Source: Clostridia bacterium
GTDB lineage: Bacteria > Bacillota > Clostridia > Christensenellales > UBA1242
DNA length: 64,000 nucleotides
Direction of reading: 5' to 3'
Assembly (NCBI GenBank): GCA_017399265.1
Contig: JAFQDL010000015.1
Coordinates: forward strand, 1 to 64,000
Shown here: piece by piece, positions 47,101 through 56,776 of the stretch
Layout of the letters: the number at the start of each line of letters is the position of its first letter
Position numbering within the stretch: the stretch's first letter is position 1
Notes under the pieces: model-generated
The model's input: only the letters and a program-made list of their open reading frames with translations
Databases searched by the model: none
What the model was told of the DNA's origin: nothing
Program-made: the position numbers and the translations under genes

Positions 47101-47860
47101 CTGCACTAGGAATTTCACTAGGTCTAGTCTTTTTACTAAGTTCTATCAATGCCTCGTTTTGAGTATCAAAAGGATCTTTTTCTAATGTAGCCTTCATGAT
47201 CTCGTTGTTTCCAAAGATATCAAGAATTTGCTCATTATTAAGGCCAAAACATTTCAAGAAAATACCTAGAGAGATCTTTCCACCCTTGTCTAGAGCAACC
47301 TTTAATTGATTAGGTTCTTTATCCTTTTGTTCAATCTCAAGCCAGCTTCCACGTTTTGGGCTAAGAGAACAATTGAATAACTCTCTACCTGTTTTGTCAA
47401 TATGAGATGCATAATATACGCTTGGGCTTCTAACAATTTGGCTAACTACTACTCTTTCAATCCCGTTAAAGATAAATGTAGCTTCAGGTGTCATGTATGG
47501 AACATCACCCAAGAATACTTCATTCTCAATAGCCTCACCTGTCTCTTTGATAACAAGTCTTACTTTTACTCTTAAAGCTACAGTGTAGTGAGCAGACTTT
47601 CTCTTAGTCTCTGCCTTAGATAGTTTTGGTTTTTCTTCAATCTTGTAATCCAAGAAATATACTTCTGCCTTTCCGCTATAGTCGGTAATAGGAGAGAATT
47701 CCTTTAAGACCTCACCAATGCCCTCTGCAATAAATTTTTGGTAAGAATTTTTTTGTAAATCTAGTAAATAACCCATTTGTTCGGTGTTTTCTTCTGTTTG
47801 ACCGAATGTGTATCTAACGTTATTTCCATATTTTACTTTTCTAACTATTTGTTCTAGCAT
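44165..47860 (-). CDS. rpoB: RNA polymerase beta subunit
   Basis: 1231 residues if the ATG at 47860 is used. AAGGAG lies 12 bases upstream, a bit far; a GTG at 47881 would overlap that site and is rejected. Between them lies the palindrome GTTCGCGAAC. Landmarks include [19 protein letters not shown] (rifampicin region), [14 protein letters not shown] and MAGRHGNKG. At the position of E. coli His526 there is Gln505, and Ala at 525. A normal-length C-terminus is followed by an acidic tail ([16 protein letters not shown]). The usual rplJ-rplL genes are not upstream; an ABC exporter is. Confidence 0.97.
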   Translation of the reverse strand: MLEQIVRKVKYGNNVRYTFGQTEENTEQMGYLLDLQKNSYQKFIAEGIGEVLKEFSPITDYSGKAEVYFLDYKIEEKPKLSKAETKRKSAHYTVALRVKVRLVIKETGEAIENEVFLGDVPYMTPEATFIFNGIERVVVSQIVRSPSVYYASHIDKTGRELFNCSLSPKRGSWLEIEQKDKEPNQLKVALDKGGKISLGIFLKCFGLNNEQILDIFGNNEIMKATLEKDPFDTQNEALIELSKKTRPSEIPSAEATKQFIFSQFFSNQYYNLGEVGRYKIDKKLNLSNRLVGLTSADDIKDKKGVIVKAGEVITKEQARTIQNAGINGVWVMVDGKRHKMYGNNRVELSEVIKCNEKELGINHQVYYPILDELLKEYKTKEDRIEAIRANADNLVGTTITLDDILATVSYLLDLNMGIGYIDNIDHLCNRRIKGAGELLQDALRGGMNKLSNMVKETLQSHDLTDITPSQVVNARPINRAFKDFLASHQLSQLMDEMNPLSSLAQKRRLSAVGPGGIKKDRATDEVRDIHHSHYGRICVIETPEGGNIGLINSLASYARINDYGFIETPYKVVDKEKGVVTDEIVYLMADEDEYKYIAQAIEPLDEKGAFVKDRIICRYHDTIIEVSKDMVDYMDVAPRQLVSVPTSLIPFLENDDTARALMGSNMQRQAVPLIQTEAPIVATGMEYKVARDNGATILCRENGTVSYVSGDKIVVTADNGNEEIYELLKFVKTNQESCVNQKPIVKTGQKVKKGDTLADGYSTNGGELALGKNMLIAFMNWEGYNYEDAILLSERLVKEDVYTSITLKEEEVKCRTTKLGDEEITRDIPNLGEDVLKNLDENGIIRIGAEVKPGDILVGKVTPKGETEPTPEERLLRAIFGEKARDVKDTSLRVPHGISGVVVDIQIFSRKNKDELETGVNQMVRVTIAQKRKISVGDKMAGRHGNKGIVSRILPVEDMPFMANGQPIDILLNPLGVPSRMNVGQVLEVHLGLVCKALGIKIATPALDGAKESDISQLLKENNFPENGKIQLYDGRTGEPFENPVTVGYMYYIKLEHMVNDKMHARSTGPYAYVTQQPLGGKAMFGGQRFGEMEVWALEAYGASKLLQEMLTVKSDDTEGRLATYKAIVEGTQLPQPSIPESFKVMVRELQGLGLDVQLLTDQGKEFKLTDLNRDNVETFAEVTKPKAEVNEVDLFDTEDKSLEEDLEMNEDFDNIFDESVLFDDLEDDNE

Positions 47861-48134
47861 TTCGTTCGCGAACTCCTTCACTTTTTTTTATTAAATTGTA
47901 AGTTTACCCTCTAATTTTGGATGAAAATATCACAAATATTTGAAAGAAAGCGAAAAAAAGTTTTAAGAAAATTTAGTTTTTGCGAAAAATTTTTTAAGTT
48001 ATCCACAAATTAACATAAATCTTCAAAAAACCCCCTTATGTTGAATTTTGCCTATATTTCGATATTTTTTACCTAATTATTGGTAAATTGCATCGTCAGA
48101 ATTGCGCACTTCCGACAATACCTCGCAATACCAA
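47861..48134 (-). promoter_or_regulatory. Long 5' leader of rpoB
   Basis: The gap of 438 bases before rpoB has no gene. About 265 bases of it would be transcribed from the promoter at 48135-48164. Near its start TCGTCAGAA (48093-48101) pairs with TTCCGACA (48110-48117), one G-U, loop ATTGCGCAC region. A run of five G then six T (minus strand, about 48036-48026) follows without a clear stem. A regulatory role is inferred from length only. Confidence 0.4.
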
Positions 48135-48164
48135 ATTCTATCATATATGAGAAATATTTGTCAA
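48135..48164 (-). promoter_or_regulatory. rpoB promoter
   Basis: On the minus strand TTGACA (48164-48159), 18-base spacer, TAGAAT (48140-48135). Confidence 0.7.
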
Positions 48165-48252
48165 CTGCTTTTAAGAAAATATTTTATATTTTATAAAATT
48201 GTTCTATGTTATGATCATTGAGTTTGCTAGAATTGAACTAATATATGCAACT

Positions 48253-48285
48253 AAAAAAAGACTGATAGGTAACATCAGCCTTTTT
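48253..48285 (-). terminator. Terminator of the upstream ABC exporter gene
   Basis: GACTGAT (48260-48266) pairs with ATCAGCC (48274-48280, one G-U); on the minus strand seven T follow. Confidence 0.8.
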
Positions 48286-48298
48286 CTTTTGATTAATT

Positions 48299-51200
48299 TT
48301 ATCTATTATTAATCGCATCAATTGGTTTTTTCTTAGCTATTCTATAAACTGGGAAGAAACTTGCAATAAATGCTGTTATTACACTCACCCCTGCTAGTAG
48401 TGCAAATTGTCTTATTCCTACAGAAAGCATTACAATTTCTAGACCTAAATCTTTAATTATTATTCCATTTAGAATTACACAAGTTACAATTGTAGCTACA
48501 GCTGCTAGTACAAAGTTGATACCAGCAATAATTAAGCTTTCGTTAAAGAATATTCCAAATACATCTTTACTTCTAGCACCTAATGCTCTCAATATACCTA
48601 TTTCTCTTTTCTTATATGAAATACTTGTAGAGATAAAGTTCATAAGAAGTAGTGACGCAAATACAGCAAACGCAATACCTATATAAAAGAATACTTCAGA
48701 TACACTATTTAATATATCTTCAAAATTATCTAAAATTGGTGTACTGCCCATTTGGATAGTATACTTTACATCATCATCATTAAATCTTTCACACATTTTG
48801 ATAAATTCATCATTGATTTTTTTATCATTAGAAAGACTAGCAATTGCATAATCAAAACCGTTAAAAGCATCTTTAAAGGAATCATCATTTAACGCCTCTT
48901 CTGAAACAATTGCATAATCAATTCCATAAGAAATACCCACCAAATTATATGATAATACCACATCTTCGCCATCATAGTCAGTAGAAAAATTAATTGTGAC
49001 ACCCTCTTCTATAAGATCATATAAGTCTTGTCCTTGTGCAAGACTAGAGACACTATTCTCTGATAAAATTATATCATTTTTGCCTAAATTTAGGAATTGT
49101 CCATTATTAATTATTGATACACCACTTTTTAGATACAGTATTCTATTAGCCACATACTCTTCTTTGGTGTAATCTATTCCACCCCCGTAATATATTTGTT
49201 TTAAAGTTTCTAAAGTATAACAACTATCAAACCCTATATTATAATAATCACTATTTTTTTCCAATACAAAGCCATAATAACTATGACTCTTAATAGATTC
49301 AATTGTTGACTTATTAGCTACAAAAGCATAACTACTATTAATGTTATAACAACCAACAATTGTAAAAGTTTTAATAGTTGAGTAATTTTCTATATCCCAA
49401 CCATCCTCATAATTTTCAATACCTTTCAATGTTACAGTCAATGGTTCAACCCCATTGATTAATTCTTCCTTATTTACATCACCAAATAAAGAAACAAATA
49501 TTTCATTTGATATAAGAATTTCGTTATCTTCTAGTTCCGCATAGCCTTCATTTTCTATATACAAATCACCATTCTTATAATAAAACTCATAGATATCTAA
49601 GAATTCTTGATAACCATTAAATCTTTCATAGCTATACATTTCTTGAAGAGTTTTTGCATTACCAATGCCATAATTAATATATGCATATTCACCATTAGCA
49701 TTAACATGAAAATCAACATCCAACGTTTTATTTAGTTTTTCTTCATATAAGCTTTGATTAATATAGATAATATTCTCAAATCCAAAATCTAAATCTCTTG
49801 TTACTTTTTGATTAAGTAAATAATCAGAACTTATTTGCGAATTGTCTAAATTCATATATTCACTCAAATCACTGCCATCATCTATAATACCAACAATCTT
49901 GTAATTATTATCTTCGTAGTAGTTATGACCCAATTGACAAGAATTATATTCGGATAAGAAGTTGTCATACTCCAAATTCAACGTAGGATTTAATTCTTTT
50001 AGGCAATCATACTGGTGCTTACTGATACAGATTTCATTATTTTCCGTTTCACTTGGATATCTACCAGCAACCAAATTCAATCCATATTGTCGCATCTCTG
50101 CTTCACTCATATAAACCATACCTGAATAATATGGCACCTTGGCTATATTATTGGAATTATAAGAGAGATTACTTATCATAATAGGATTAGAATAACTAGA
50201 GCTATTATAATTGCTATTAAATCTCATTCCCCCACCAACTACTGGTTTGATATCAATACCAGGGAAATTTTCTTTAATATAATCAATATCTGATTGTTTG
50301 AAAGGAGTAACGTAGTTACTATACTCTCCTTTTTTCTCCTTTAACAATTCAATTTCAGTTTTGTTAAAGCTTTCAATTGTATGTGACATTGCTGCAGGTC
50401 TATTAAATGTGGAAAATGTATCAATGATGCCAAACATTGCAAAGGCAATAAAAGATAGAAAAATAGTAAATACCAGTTTGAAAACTTTATTCTTTAAGGC
50501 GCTAGCACCCATCTTAAATGAATCTTTGAATTTTAGCCTAGATTTGATTAATTTGAAATCCTTTGAAGAGTATTCTTTTGTAACAACATCTTCTTTCTCT
50601 GTGTTTAAGAATACCTCTTTGTTTCCATCGTCAGTTATTGAATTCGCCTTTTTTATTTCTTCATTAGCTTTGCTAGAAAGAGATATTATTGTATCTGCTT
50701 TTTGACTATTATATACAATAGCTTTACATAGTTTTTTAATATCTTCTTCGGTGAATTTTTGACCTTTTTTAATATGAATAAGTTCATTTTCTATTATACT
50801 TATTCCTGACTCTGTTTTCTTAGCTTCTATTTCTTTTTTTGTAACATCGCTAATTATTTTTCCGTCTTTCAATTCAATAATTCTATCACCATAGATTTCT
50901 GCAAACTCTCTATCGTGAGATACAATAATAACAAGCTTTTTCTCAGACAATTTCTTCAATGTCTCCATAACTTGTTTACCAGTATTGCTATCTAATGCAC
51001 CCGTTGGTTCATCTGCCATGATAATTTCTGGACTTTTAATTAATGCTCTAGCAATAGCAACTCTTTGCTTTTGTCCTCCAGAAAGTTGATTTGGTTTTCT
51101 TTTAGCAAAATCTTGCATTTCTACCATTTCTAATAATTCATTGACCGCTTCTTTCGTTGCAGTTTTACCCTGCAATTCAATAGCAAGGGCTAAATTTTTT

Positions 51201-51511
51201 GCAACTGTAAACTCCTCTAGAACATTATACTCTTGGAATATAAAACCAATAAACGTATTTCTATAACTATCAAAATCCGACTGAGAAAAGTCCTTACTGG
51301 ATCTGCCTTTGATAATGATCTCACCACTATCAAATTCATCTAGTCCGCCAATCGCATTAAGCAAAGTACTCTTACCACTTCCACTTTTACCAAGCAAGAA
51401 TATCAATCCCGTTTCTGGGAAAGTAATAGATACTTTGTTAAGAGCAGTTACTCTTTTCTTAGACTTTTTGCCTATCTTATACTTTTTAACTAAGTCTCTT
51501 ACTTCTAACAT
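48299..51511 (-). CDS. Single-chain MacB/FtsX-type ABC exporter (ATPase fused to permease)
   Basis: 1070 residues. N-terminal ATPase: Walker A GKSGSGKST at 41-49, LSGGQKQRVAIARAL, MADEPTGALDS. Then a linker, one membrane segment near 345-368, about 580 residues outside the membrane, and three segments at the C-terminus with the FtsX/MacB pattern (LLMNFISTSISYKKREIGILRALGARSKD). Such proteins export or sense peptides and cell-wall drugs. No two-component system sits beside it. The similar 51684-54314 gene upstream may be an ancient duplicate; ATPase parts are alike, the external parts are not. Confidence 0.85.
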   Translation of the reverse strand: MLEVRDLVKKYKIGKKSKKRVTALNKVSITFPETGLIFLLGKSGSGKSTLLNAIGGLDEFDSGEIIIKGRSSKDFSQSDFDSYRNTFIGFIFQEYNVLEEFTVAKNLALAIELQGKTATKEAVNELLEMVEMQDFAKRKPNQLSGGQKQRVAIARALIKSPEIIMADEPTGALDSNTGKQVMETLKKLSEKKLVIIVSHDREFAEIYGDRIIELKDGKIISDVTKKEIEAKKTESGISIIENELIHIKKGQKFTEEDIKKLCKAIVYNSQKADTIISLSSKANEEIKKANSITDDGNKEVFLNTEKEDVVTKEYSSKDFKLIKSRLKFKDSFKMGASALKNKVFKLVFTIFLSFIAFAMFGIIDTFSTFNRPAAMSHTIESFNKTEIELLKEKKGEYSNYVTPFKQSDIDYIKENFPGIDIKPVVGGGMRFNSNYNSSSYSNPIMISNLSYNSNNIAKVPYYSGMVYMSEAEMRQYGLNLVAGRYPSETENNEICISKHQYDCLKELNPTLNLEYDNFLSEYNSCQLGHNYYEDNNYKIVGIIDDGSDLSEYMNLDNSQISSDYLLNQKVTRDLDFGFENIIYINQSLYEEKLNKTLDVDFHVNANGEYAYINYGIGNAKTLQEMYSYERFNGYQEFLDIYEFYYKNGDLYIENEGYAELEDNEILISNEIFVSLFGDVNKEELINGVEPLTVTLKGIENYEDGWDIENYSTIKTFTIVGCYNINSSYAFVANKSTIESIKSHSYYGFVLEKNSDYYNIGFDSCYTLETLKQIYYGGGIDYTKEEYVANRILYLKSGVSIINNGQFLNLGKNDIILSENSVSSLAQGQDLYDLIEEGVTINFSTDYDGEDVVLSYNLVGISYGIDYAIVSEEALNDDSFKDAFNGFDYAIASLSNDKKINDEFIKMCERFNDDDVKYTIQMGSTPILDNFEDILNSVSEVFFYIGIAFAVFASLLLMNFISTSISYKKREIGILRALGARSKDVFGIFFNESLIIAGINFVLAAVATIVTCVILNGIIIKDLGLEIVMLSVGIRQFALLAGVSVITAFIASFFPVYRIAKKKPIDAINNR

Positions 51512-51650
51512 TTTAATCCCCCTTGTAAAACATGTAATTTTGTTTTTTATGAACTTATATTTAAGTATATCACCATCAAGTTCAATTTCAAACTATTTGA
51601 TAAAATATAAACTTTTATAAAAAACTTCATTAAATATTACTGTAATAATA

Positions 51651-51669
51651 CCAACTAAACGTATTTAGT
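51651..51669 (-). terminator. Possible weak terminator
   Basis: CAACTAAA-CGTA-TTTAGTTG at 51652-51671 is a perfect hairpin just past the stop of the next exporter gene; no T-run follows on the minus strand, so function is doubtful. Fifteen bases of it recur at 15288-15302. Confidence 0.35.
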
Positions 51670-51683
51670 TGTATACCTACCGC

Positions 51684-54314
51684 CTACTCTTTGCCTTTGA
51701 TTATGTTGATAGGCTTTAATCTCTTACACACCCTGACCAACTCCAATGATGATATAAGGAATATTACGCCAACAATTAATACATCGATTATCATTACTAT
51801 TGGATTGAATTGAATGATAGAAATATCCGACAGTATCGACATATTCATAATTTCAGATAACCCAGCTAATATCAGACTATTCGCCACACTATCTAGTAAT
51901 ATTGTACCAAGTATGGAGATGATAGTTATTGCTAGCCCAAGATATAGCATTTGGAATAGTAATAACTTGTATATATCCTTATTAGTACCACCTATAGCAC
52001 GGAAAACTCCTATCTCATAAAGGCTGGCTTTTATTGCATGCCTCACAAATGAAATAACTAATATCACACATATTAGTGATAGAACTAACATAACAAAACC
52101 AAAGAATTCGTTAAATACCATTACTATATCCATGACTGTATATATAGTATTAAAGTATTCGTTTTTACAAAAGAATTCCGTCTCCTCGTCAATCTGAAAT
52201 ATTTGTGAAATACTGGTAGGATTATCAAAACATACAGCGTACGGAAATAAAATATCATAACGCATTTCTTCATACACTTCTTCACTAACTAATACTGCGT
52301 CTCCTATATCATGCACACCCACAACTTTAAAAGTTTTTTCACGAAGTGGCGTAGTATACTCACTGTCATTATAAGCATATTCTTTTACAGTTAAATTCAC
52401 TGGTAAATATTTAGATATGGTGGAGATTGATACATCTTTGCCAAGTAGTACATTAGCGAATGCTTTATGTACAGAGATCTCGTTACCTTTTAAGTCGTTA
52501 CTTAGATAATAGCTCCAAAATCCACCAGCGTTCAAAACCTCACCACCTAATATAAACTCTGCATTTTGGAAAAATGCAGGAATATCCATGTAGCTTTTGT
52601 TCATCATAGCAGCTTTATAATCACCAAAGAAATAACTCAATGCTAGACTATCTAACTCGTTATAAAATTTTATAAAAGCATCGTCCTCTCTTAATTCTTT
52701 TAACGCAGTTCTTCTCTGTGAAATATTATCCAGCCCGTTTATATAGTCAAATTTGCTCACGACTTTGGAATGTCTCTCTTTATAATTAGTAGATATTACC
52801 GCTTTTACAGTATATACAAAATTATTTACGCTAATCACTGAGGAATTAACTATATCCTCGTATGAGTCATATTGATTTGGATTGTGATACATCAATGCAT
52901 CTGCCAAATAATCTGTAAATATAACACCATCAGGTTTAAAAGTATCTTGCAATGAACCAGCCAGCACCCTCAAACCACCATTTTCTCCATATATCCCAGT
53001 CAAGTAGTCAGAGTTGCACTCTAAAACACCTGAAGCCAGATTAACATACAAGCTGCCGATATGGCTAAAATCCACTTGACGGCCCACAACTATACCTTCC
53101 CAACCATTTTCTGACAAACCAATAATTGCATTATATAGCTTGTATATATTGCCATCGTAACCTTCATCGTAGAATGCTTGTATATTTTCTTCTGTCACTT
53201 CAACCAGTTTATTTTTGTGCAATGTTTTAAACAATTCATCATCTCTATACCCTTTATACAAGTAATAATTACCTGCTATATTATCGGTACCATCTTTTAA
53301 CATAGCACTACCATCAAAACCAGAAAATAGTTGACAAACAGCCAATATTATAAGCAATAACGAAACCATAATAGTAGTAAAAACCGAATTTATGGTATTT
53401 CTTTTGAATAATCTGTTAGATAAAATATGAGTACTCTTCGTTGATATTTTACCCACAGGTGTTATTTCCAATGTTTTGTCGCTTATAGGCTGACTTGTAT
53501 CAACAAAATCGGTTTTTTCTTGATGTATTGAATAACCACCCTCTACAACCTTTTCATTTATAATTGTTAATTCGTCGTCGGTTAACAATCGGTTATATGG
53601 TATATTTATAGTTTTGTCTTTAATAAGGCAATTTTCTAAGCCATCTTGCCTTTCCACATCTTTAACAACCTGCCCATCAGACAACTCTATAATCCTATCT
53701 GCATACGCATCTGCATCTTGCAAATTGTGAGACACAATAACCACCAAGACTTTCTTAGATAAACGCTTTAAAAGACTTAATATTTGCTTGGACGTCTTAC
53801 TATCTAGATTTCCTGTTGGCTCATCTGCTAATATCATATTAGGAGCCTTAATCAATGCTCTGGCGATAGCTACTCTTTGCTTTTGTCCACCACTTAATTC
53901 TTTTACAAGCTTATCTTCATATCCAACTAAGTCCACATCTTTCAAAACTTCTGTTATTTTGTCCTCATCGGAAACATTTTGCAAATCCAAAGCCAATCGA
54001 ATATTTTCTCTCACTGTAAAATTGTCTATCAAGCAATAATCTTGAAAAATAAATCCAACAAAGGCATTTCTGTAATTATCATAGTCGGTTTCATTAAATT
54101 CTGAAAAACCCTTACCACCTATAACAATATCCCCTTGAGTAATATAATCAAGACCTCCCAACAAATTAAGAAGTGTGGATTTACCACTTCCAGATTTGCC
54201 ACATACAAAAACCATACCCTTACATGGCAGATTAAAGCTTACCTTATTCAAGGCTTTGCATTCTATATTATTATTACCTTTGTATATTTTTTCTAATTTC
54301 TTTACTTCTATCAT
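51684..54314 (-). CDS. Single-chain MacB/FtsX-type ABC exporter, second copy
   Basis: 876 residues from the ATG at 54314; a TTG 12 bases upstream is less likely. Walker A GKSGSGKST at 39-47, LSGGQKQRVAIARAL, LADEPTGNLDS. A membrane segment near residue 315-335, about 400 residues outside, and three C-terminal segments with FVRHAIKASLYEIGVFRAIGG at the coupling site. Shorter external part than its neighbour by about 190 residues. Same strand, 170 bases apart, each with its own likely transcription unit. Confidence 0.85.
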   Translation of the reverse strand: MIEVKKLEKIYKGNNNIECKALNKVSFNLPCKGMVFVCGKSGSGKSTLLNLLGGLDYITQGDIVIGGKGFSEFNETDYDNYRNAFVGFIFQDYCLIDNFTVRENIRLALDLQNVSDEDKITEVLKDVDLVGYEDKLVKELSGGQKQRVAIARALIKAPNMILADEPTGNLDSKTSKQILSLLKRLSKKVLVVIVSHNLQDADAYADRIIELSDGQVVKDVERQDGLENCLIKDKTINIPYNRLLTDDELTIINEKVVEGGYSIHQEKTDFVDTSQPISDKTLEITPVGKISTKSTHILSNRLFKRNTINSVFTTIMVSLLLIILAVCQLFSGFDGSAMLKDGTDNIAGNYYLYKGYRDDELFKTLHKNKLVEVTEENIQAFYDEGYDGNIYKLYNAIIGLSENGWEGIVVGRQVDFSHIGSLYVNLASGVLECNSDYLTGIYGENGGLRVLAGSLQDTFKPDGVIFTDYLADALMYHNPNQYDSYEDIVNSSVISVNNFVYTVKAVISTNYKERHSKVVSKFDYINGLDNISQRRTALKELREDDAFIKFYNELDSLALSYFFGDYKAAMMNKSYMDIPAFFQNAEFILGGEVLNAGGFWSYYLSNDLKGNEISVHKAFANVLLGKDVSISTISKYLPVNLTVKEYAYNDSEYTTPLREKTFKVVGVHDIGDAVLVSEEVYEEMRYDILFPYAVCFDNPTSISQIFQIDEETEFFCKNEYFNTIYTVMDIVMVFNEFFGFVMLVLSLICVILVISFVRHAIKASLYEIGVFRAIGGTNKDIYKLLLFQMLYLGLAITIISILGTILLDSVANSLILAGLSEIMNMSILSDISIIQFNPIVMIIDVLIVGVIFLISSLELVRVCKRLKPINIIKGKE

Positions 54315-54375
54315 ATACACACCCAAATATTATGTATTTACACCATCACAAATTACAACATTTATACTTTTCAAA

Positions 54376-54405
54376 CCAAAATACGCACTAGATTTTAGTG
54401 CGTAT
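54376..54405 (-). terminator. Terminator of the pgk-tpiA operon
   Basis: ATACGCACTA-GATT-TTAGTGCGTAT (54381-54405), a strong stem; only a short T-run (TTTTG) follows on the minus strand. Confidence 0.65.
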
Positions 54406-54410
54406 CGTAT

Positions 54411-54641
54411 TTAGTATGTAACTGTAAAAATTGTAAGTAATATCGCAATAGTAAATAATAGTGGACTTGCTAGCGATTTGCCTTTGCTTTTTCTACCCAA
54501 AGCAAATATAAGAGTTACACCTATTACTATAAACATAAGTATCAATACTGCCGGCTTATCCATAGACGTCTCTTTGTGAACAAAGAAGTTAAATAGTGTG
54601 GTAAATAGCTCACAAATATAATTCCATACTTCTTGAAACAT
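54411..54641 (-). CDS. Small two-span membrane protein at the end of the glycolysis operon
   Basis: 76 residues; membrane segments at about 30-47 and 57-74, with a basic loop (GRKSKGKSLAS) between. It is 17 bases downstream of tpiA. In many Bacillota secG follows glycolytic genes and also has about 75 residues and two spans, but the SecG signature (LLQ..KG.GLSG) is not seen, so I do not assign it. Confidence 0.6.
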   Translation of the reverse strand: MFQEVWNYICELFTTLFNFFVHKETSMDKPAVLILMFIVIGVTLIFALGRKSKGKSLASPLLFTIAILLTIFTVTY

Positions 54642-54658
54642 AATTTACACCCCATTGA

Positions 54659-55402
54659 TTAGTTTGCAATTATTGATTCAAAGTCCTCCATTTTCAAACA
54701 AGCACCACCTATAAGGCCGCCATCAATGCTTGGTTTTGAAAGTAATTCATTAGCATTGCTTGGCTTTAAGCTTCCGCCATATAGCATGATTGATTTAATT
54801 TGTTTTCCATATTTTGCACTAATTATAGATTTAGCATAATATATTGCATCTTCTGCCTCATCACTTGTTGCTGTCTTACCTGTTCCAATTGCCCAAACTG
54901 GCTCGTATGCAAATATAATATCTTTAATGCTTTCTTCTTCTATTCCTTCCAAAGCAGCTGATACTTGTCTTTCTATCAACTCTTTGTAAGTCCCTGCTTC
55001 TCTTTCTTCCAACTTTTCCCCAAAGCATACAATTGGAGTTAAGCCTTTTTCTAAGCATTTTTTTACTTTTAAGTTAACAGCCTCGTCAGTCTCGTTGTAA
55101 TATTCACGTCTCTCTGAGTGACCTATTACCACAAGTTTTGTAGCAAAGTCTAGTAGCATATCAGCACTAACCTCTCCTGTATATGCCCCACTATCCTTGA
55201 AATGCATATTTTGTACACCATATAGTGCTTTGCTATCCTTTAGTGTCTCTGACACATATGGTAAATACACATATGGTACGCATATTCCTACTGCATTATT
55301 TGTATTATCTGCTACTTTTTTTAAGTCTTCTAAATATGGCTTAATGCTTGCCATATTCATATTCATTTTAAAGTTTCCAATTAAGTATAATTTCTTATCC
55401 AT
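54659..55402 (-). CDS. tpiA: Triosephosphate isomerase
   Basis: 247 residues. Substrate-binding Asn10 and Lys12 in GNFKMN, catalytic His95 in VIGHSERR, catalytic Glu167 in AYEPVWAIGTGK, and phosphate loop GGSLKPSN. It interconverts dihydroxyacetone phosphate and glyceraldehyde-3-phosphate in glycolysis, and also takes up the product of glycerol-3-phosphate oxidation. ATG after AAGGGG, 13 bases from pgk. Confidence 0.97.
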   Translation of the reverse strand: MDKKLYLIGNFKMNMNMASIKPYLEDLKKVADNTNNAVGICVPYVYLPYVSETLKDSKALYGVQNMHFKDSGAYTGEVSADMLLDFATKLVVIGHSERREYYNETDEAVNLKVKKCLEKGLTPIVCFGEKLEEREAGTYKELIERQVSAALEGIEEESIKDIIFAYEPVWAIGTGKTATSDEAEDAIYYAKSIISAKYGKQIKSIMLYGGSLKPSNANELLSKPSIDGGLIGGACLKMEDFESIIAN

Positions 55403-55415
55403 GCCTATCCCCTTA

Positions 55416-56600
55416 TTAGTCCACGTTCTCTATAACATCTACACCAGGAAGTACTTTTCCTTCGAAAAGTTTTAGGCTAGCACCACCACCAGTTGAGATA
55501 TGAGTAATCTTGTGAGCAAGTCCCATATTGATAATAGCAGAACCACTATCTCCTCCACCAATAATTGTTGTACCTTTTACTTTAGTAACTGCTTTAGCGA
55601 TCTTGTATGTACCTACAGCAAAAGCTTCTTGTTCAAATACTCCAAGAGGGCCATTCCAAATAACAGTTTTTGCTGACTTGATTGCCTTTTTGAACATCTT
55701 AGTAGTCTTTTTGCCAATATCTACACCCATATATCCTTCTGGAATATTTTGGTCCTTAGTGTACATCTTGTTTGCAACATCATCGATGGCTTTAGATACT
55801 ACAAAATCCACTGGAATAAGAAGTTCCATTCCCTTCTCTTGAGCCTTAGCAACCATTGCTTTAGTATCTTCTAGCTTGCTGTCATCTACCAATGACTCAC
55901 CGATTGTATAACCTTGTGCTTTTAGGAAAGTATATGCCATACCGCCACCGATAATCAATGTATCACACACATCAATCAATTTGTCAATAATAGGAAGCTT
56001 ATCAGCAACCTTAGCACCACCCAAAATACCTACAAGTGGTCTCTTTGGATTTTCCATAGTATCACAAATCATCTTTAATTCTTTCTCAATTAAGAATCCA
56101 ATTGCATTAGGAAGAACTTTAGCAAGTCCATAAGTAGATGCATGTTTTCTGTGAGCTGTACCAAACGCATCGTTTACATACACATCACCCAATTTTGCAA
56201 GTGCATCAACAAACTTCTTATCGTTCTCTTCTTCCCCTGCCTCAAATCTCAAGTTCTCTATAAGCATTACATCACCAGATTGAAGTGCTGCAGCCTTAGC
56301 GTTTGCATCTTTTCCTACAACATCGTCTGCCATAACAACTTCTTTACCAAGCAATTCTCCAAGTCTCGCTGCAACAGCCTTTAAAGAATACTTCTCTACA
56401 ACCTTACCGTCAGGTCTTCCTAAGTGACTCATAAGGATTGCCGCGCCGCCATTTTCGATTATATATTTGATAGTAGGCAAAGCTTCAACAATACGATTGT
56501 CATCAGTAATCTTGCCATCAGACATAGGCACGTTAAAGTCTACTCTACAAAGTACTTTTTTTCCAAAAATATCAATATCTCTTATAGTTTTTTTATTCAT
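55416..56600 (-). CDS. pgk: Phosphoglycerate kinase
   Basis: 394 residues. RVDFNVPMSDGKITDDNRI at the N-terminus, SHLGRPDG, IENLRF, ILGGAKVADK, and the C-terminal nucleotide motif GGGDSGSAI. It makes ATP from 1,3-bisphosphoglycerate. First gene of the pgk-tpiA-small membrane protein operon; the gap gene is elsewhere. Confidence 0.97.
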   Translation of the reverse strand: MNKKTIRDIDIFGKKVLCRVDFNVPMSDGKITDDNRIVEALPTIKYIIENGGAAILMSHLGRPDGKVVEKYSLKAVAARLGELLGKEVVMADDVVGKDANAKAAALQSGDVMLIENLRFEAGEEENDKKFVDALAKLGDVYVNDAFGTAHRKHASTYGLAKVLPNAIGFLIEKELKMICDTMENPKRPLVGILGGAKVADKLPIIDKLIDVCDTLIIGGGMAYTFLKAQGYTIGESLVDDSKLEDTKAMVAKAQEKGMELLIPVDFVVSKAIDDVANKMYTKDQNIPEGYMGVDIGKKTTKMFKKAIKSAKTVIWNGPLGVFEQEAFAVGTYKIAKAVTKVKGTTIIGGGDSGSAIINMGLAHKITHISTGGGASLKLFEGKVLPGVDVIENVD

Positions 56601-56776
56601 TTTTCCACATCTCCAAATTTTCTTTTAGTAGTATTACTACTAATATACAAAAGTAGTATATAACAATTAATTGTTTTCTCAAAAAGAAATCACACAACTT
56701 TTGCGAAATACAATCAAAAACTATTTACAATTTGACAAAAAATAATAACTAGTAAGTAAAAATGAGAGAGTTTCGC

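Noticed and set aside
54411..54641. SecG
   Set aside because: Size, two spans and position after tpiA fit, but the SecG sequence signature is not visible; left unnamed.
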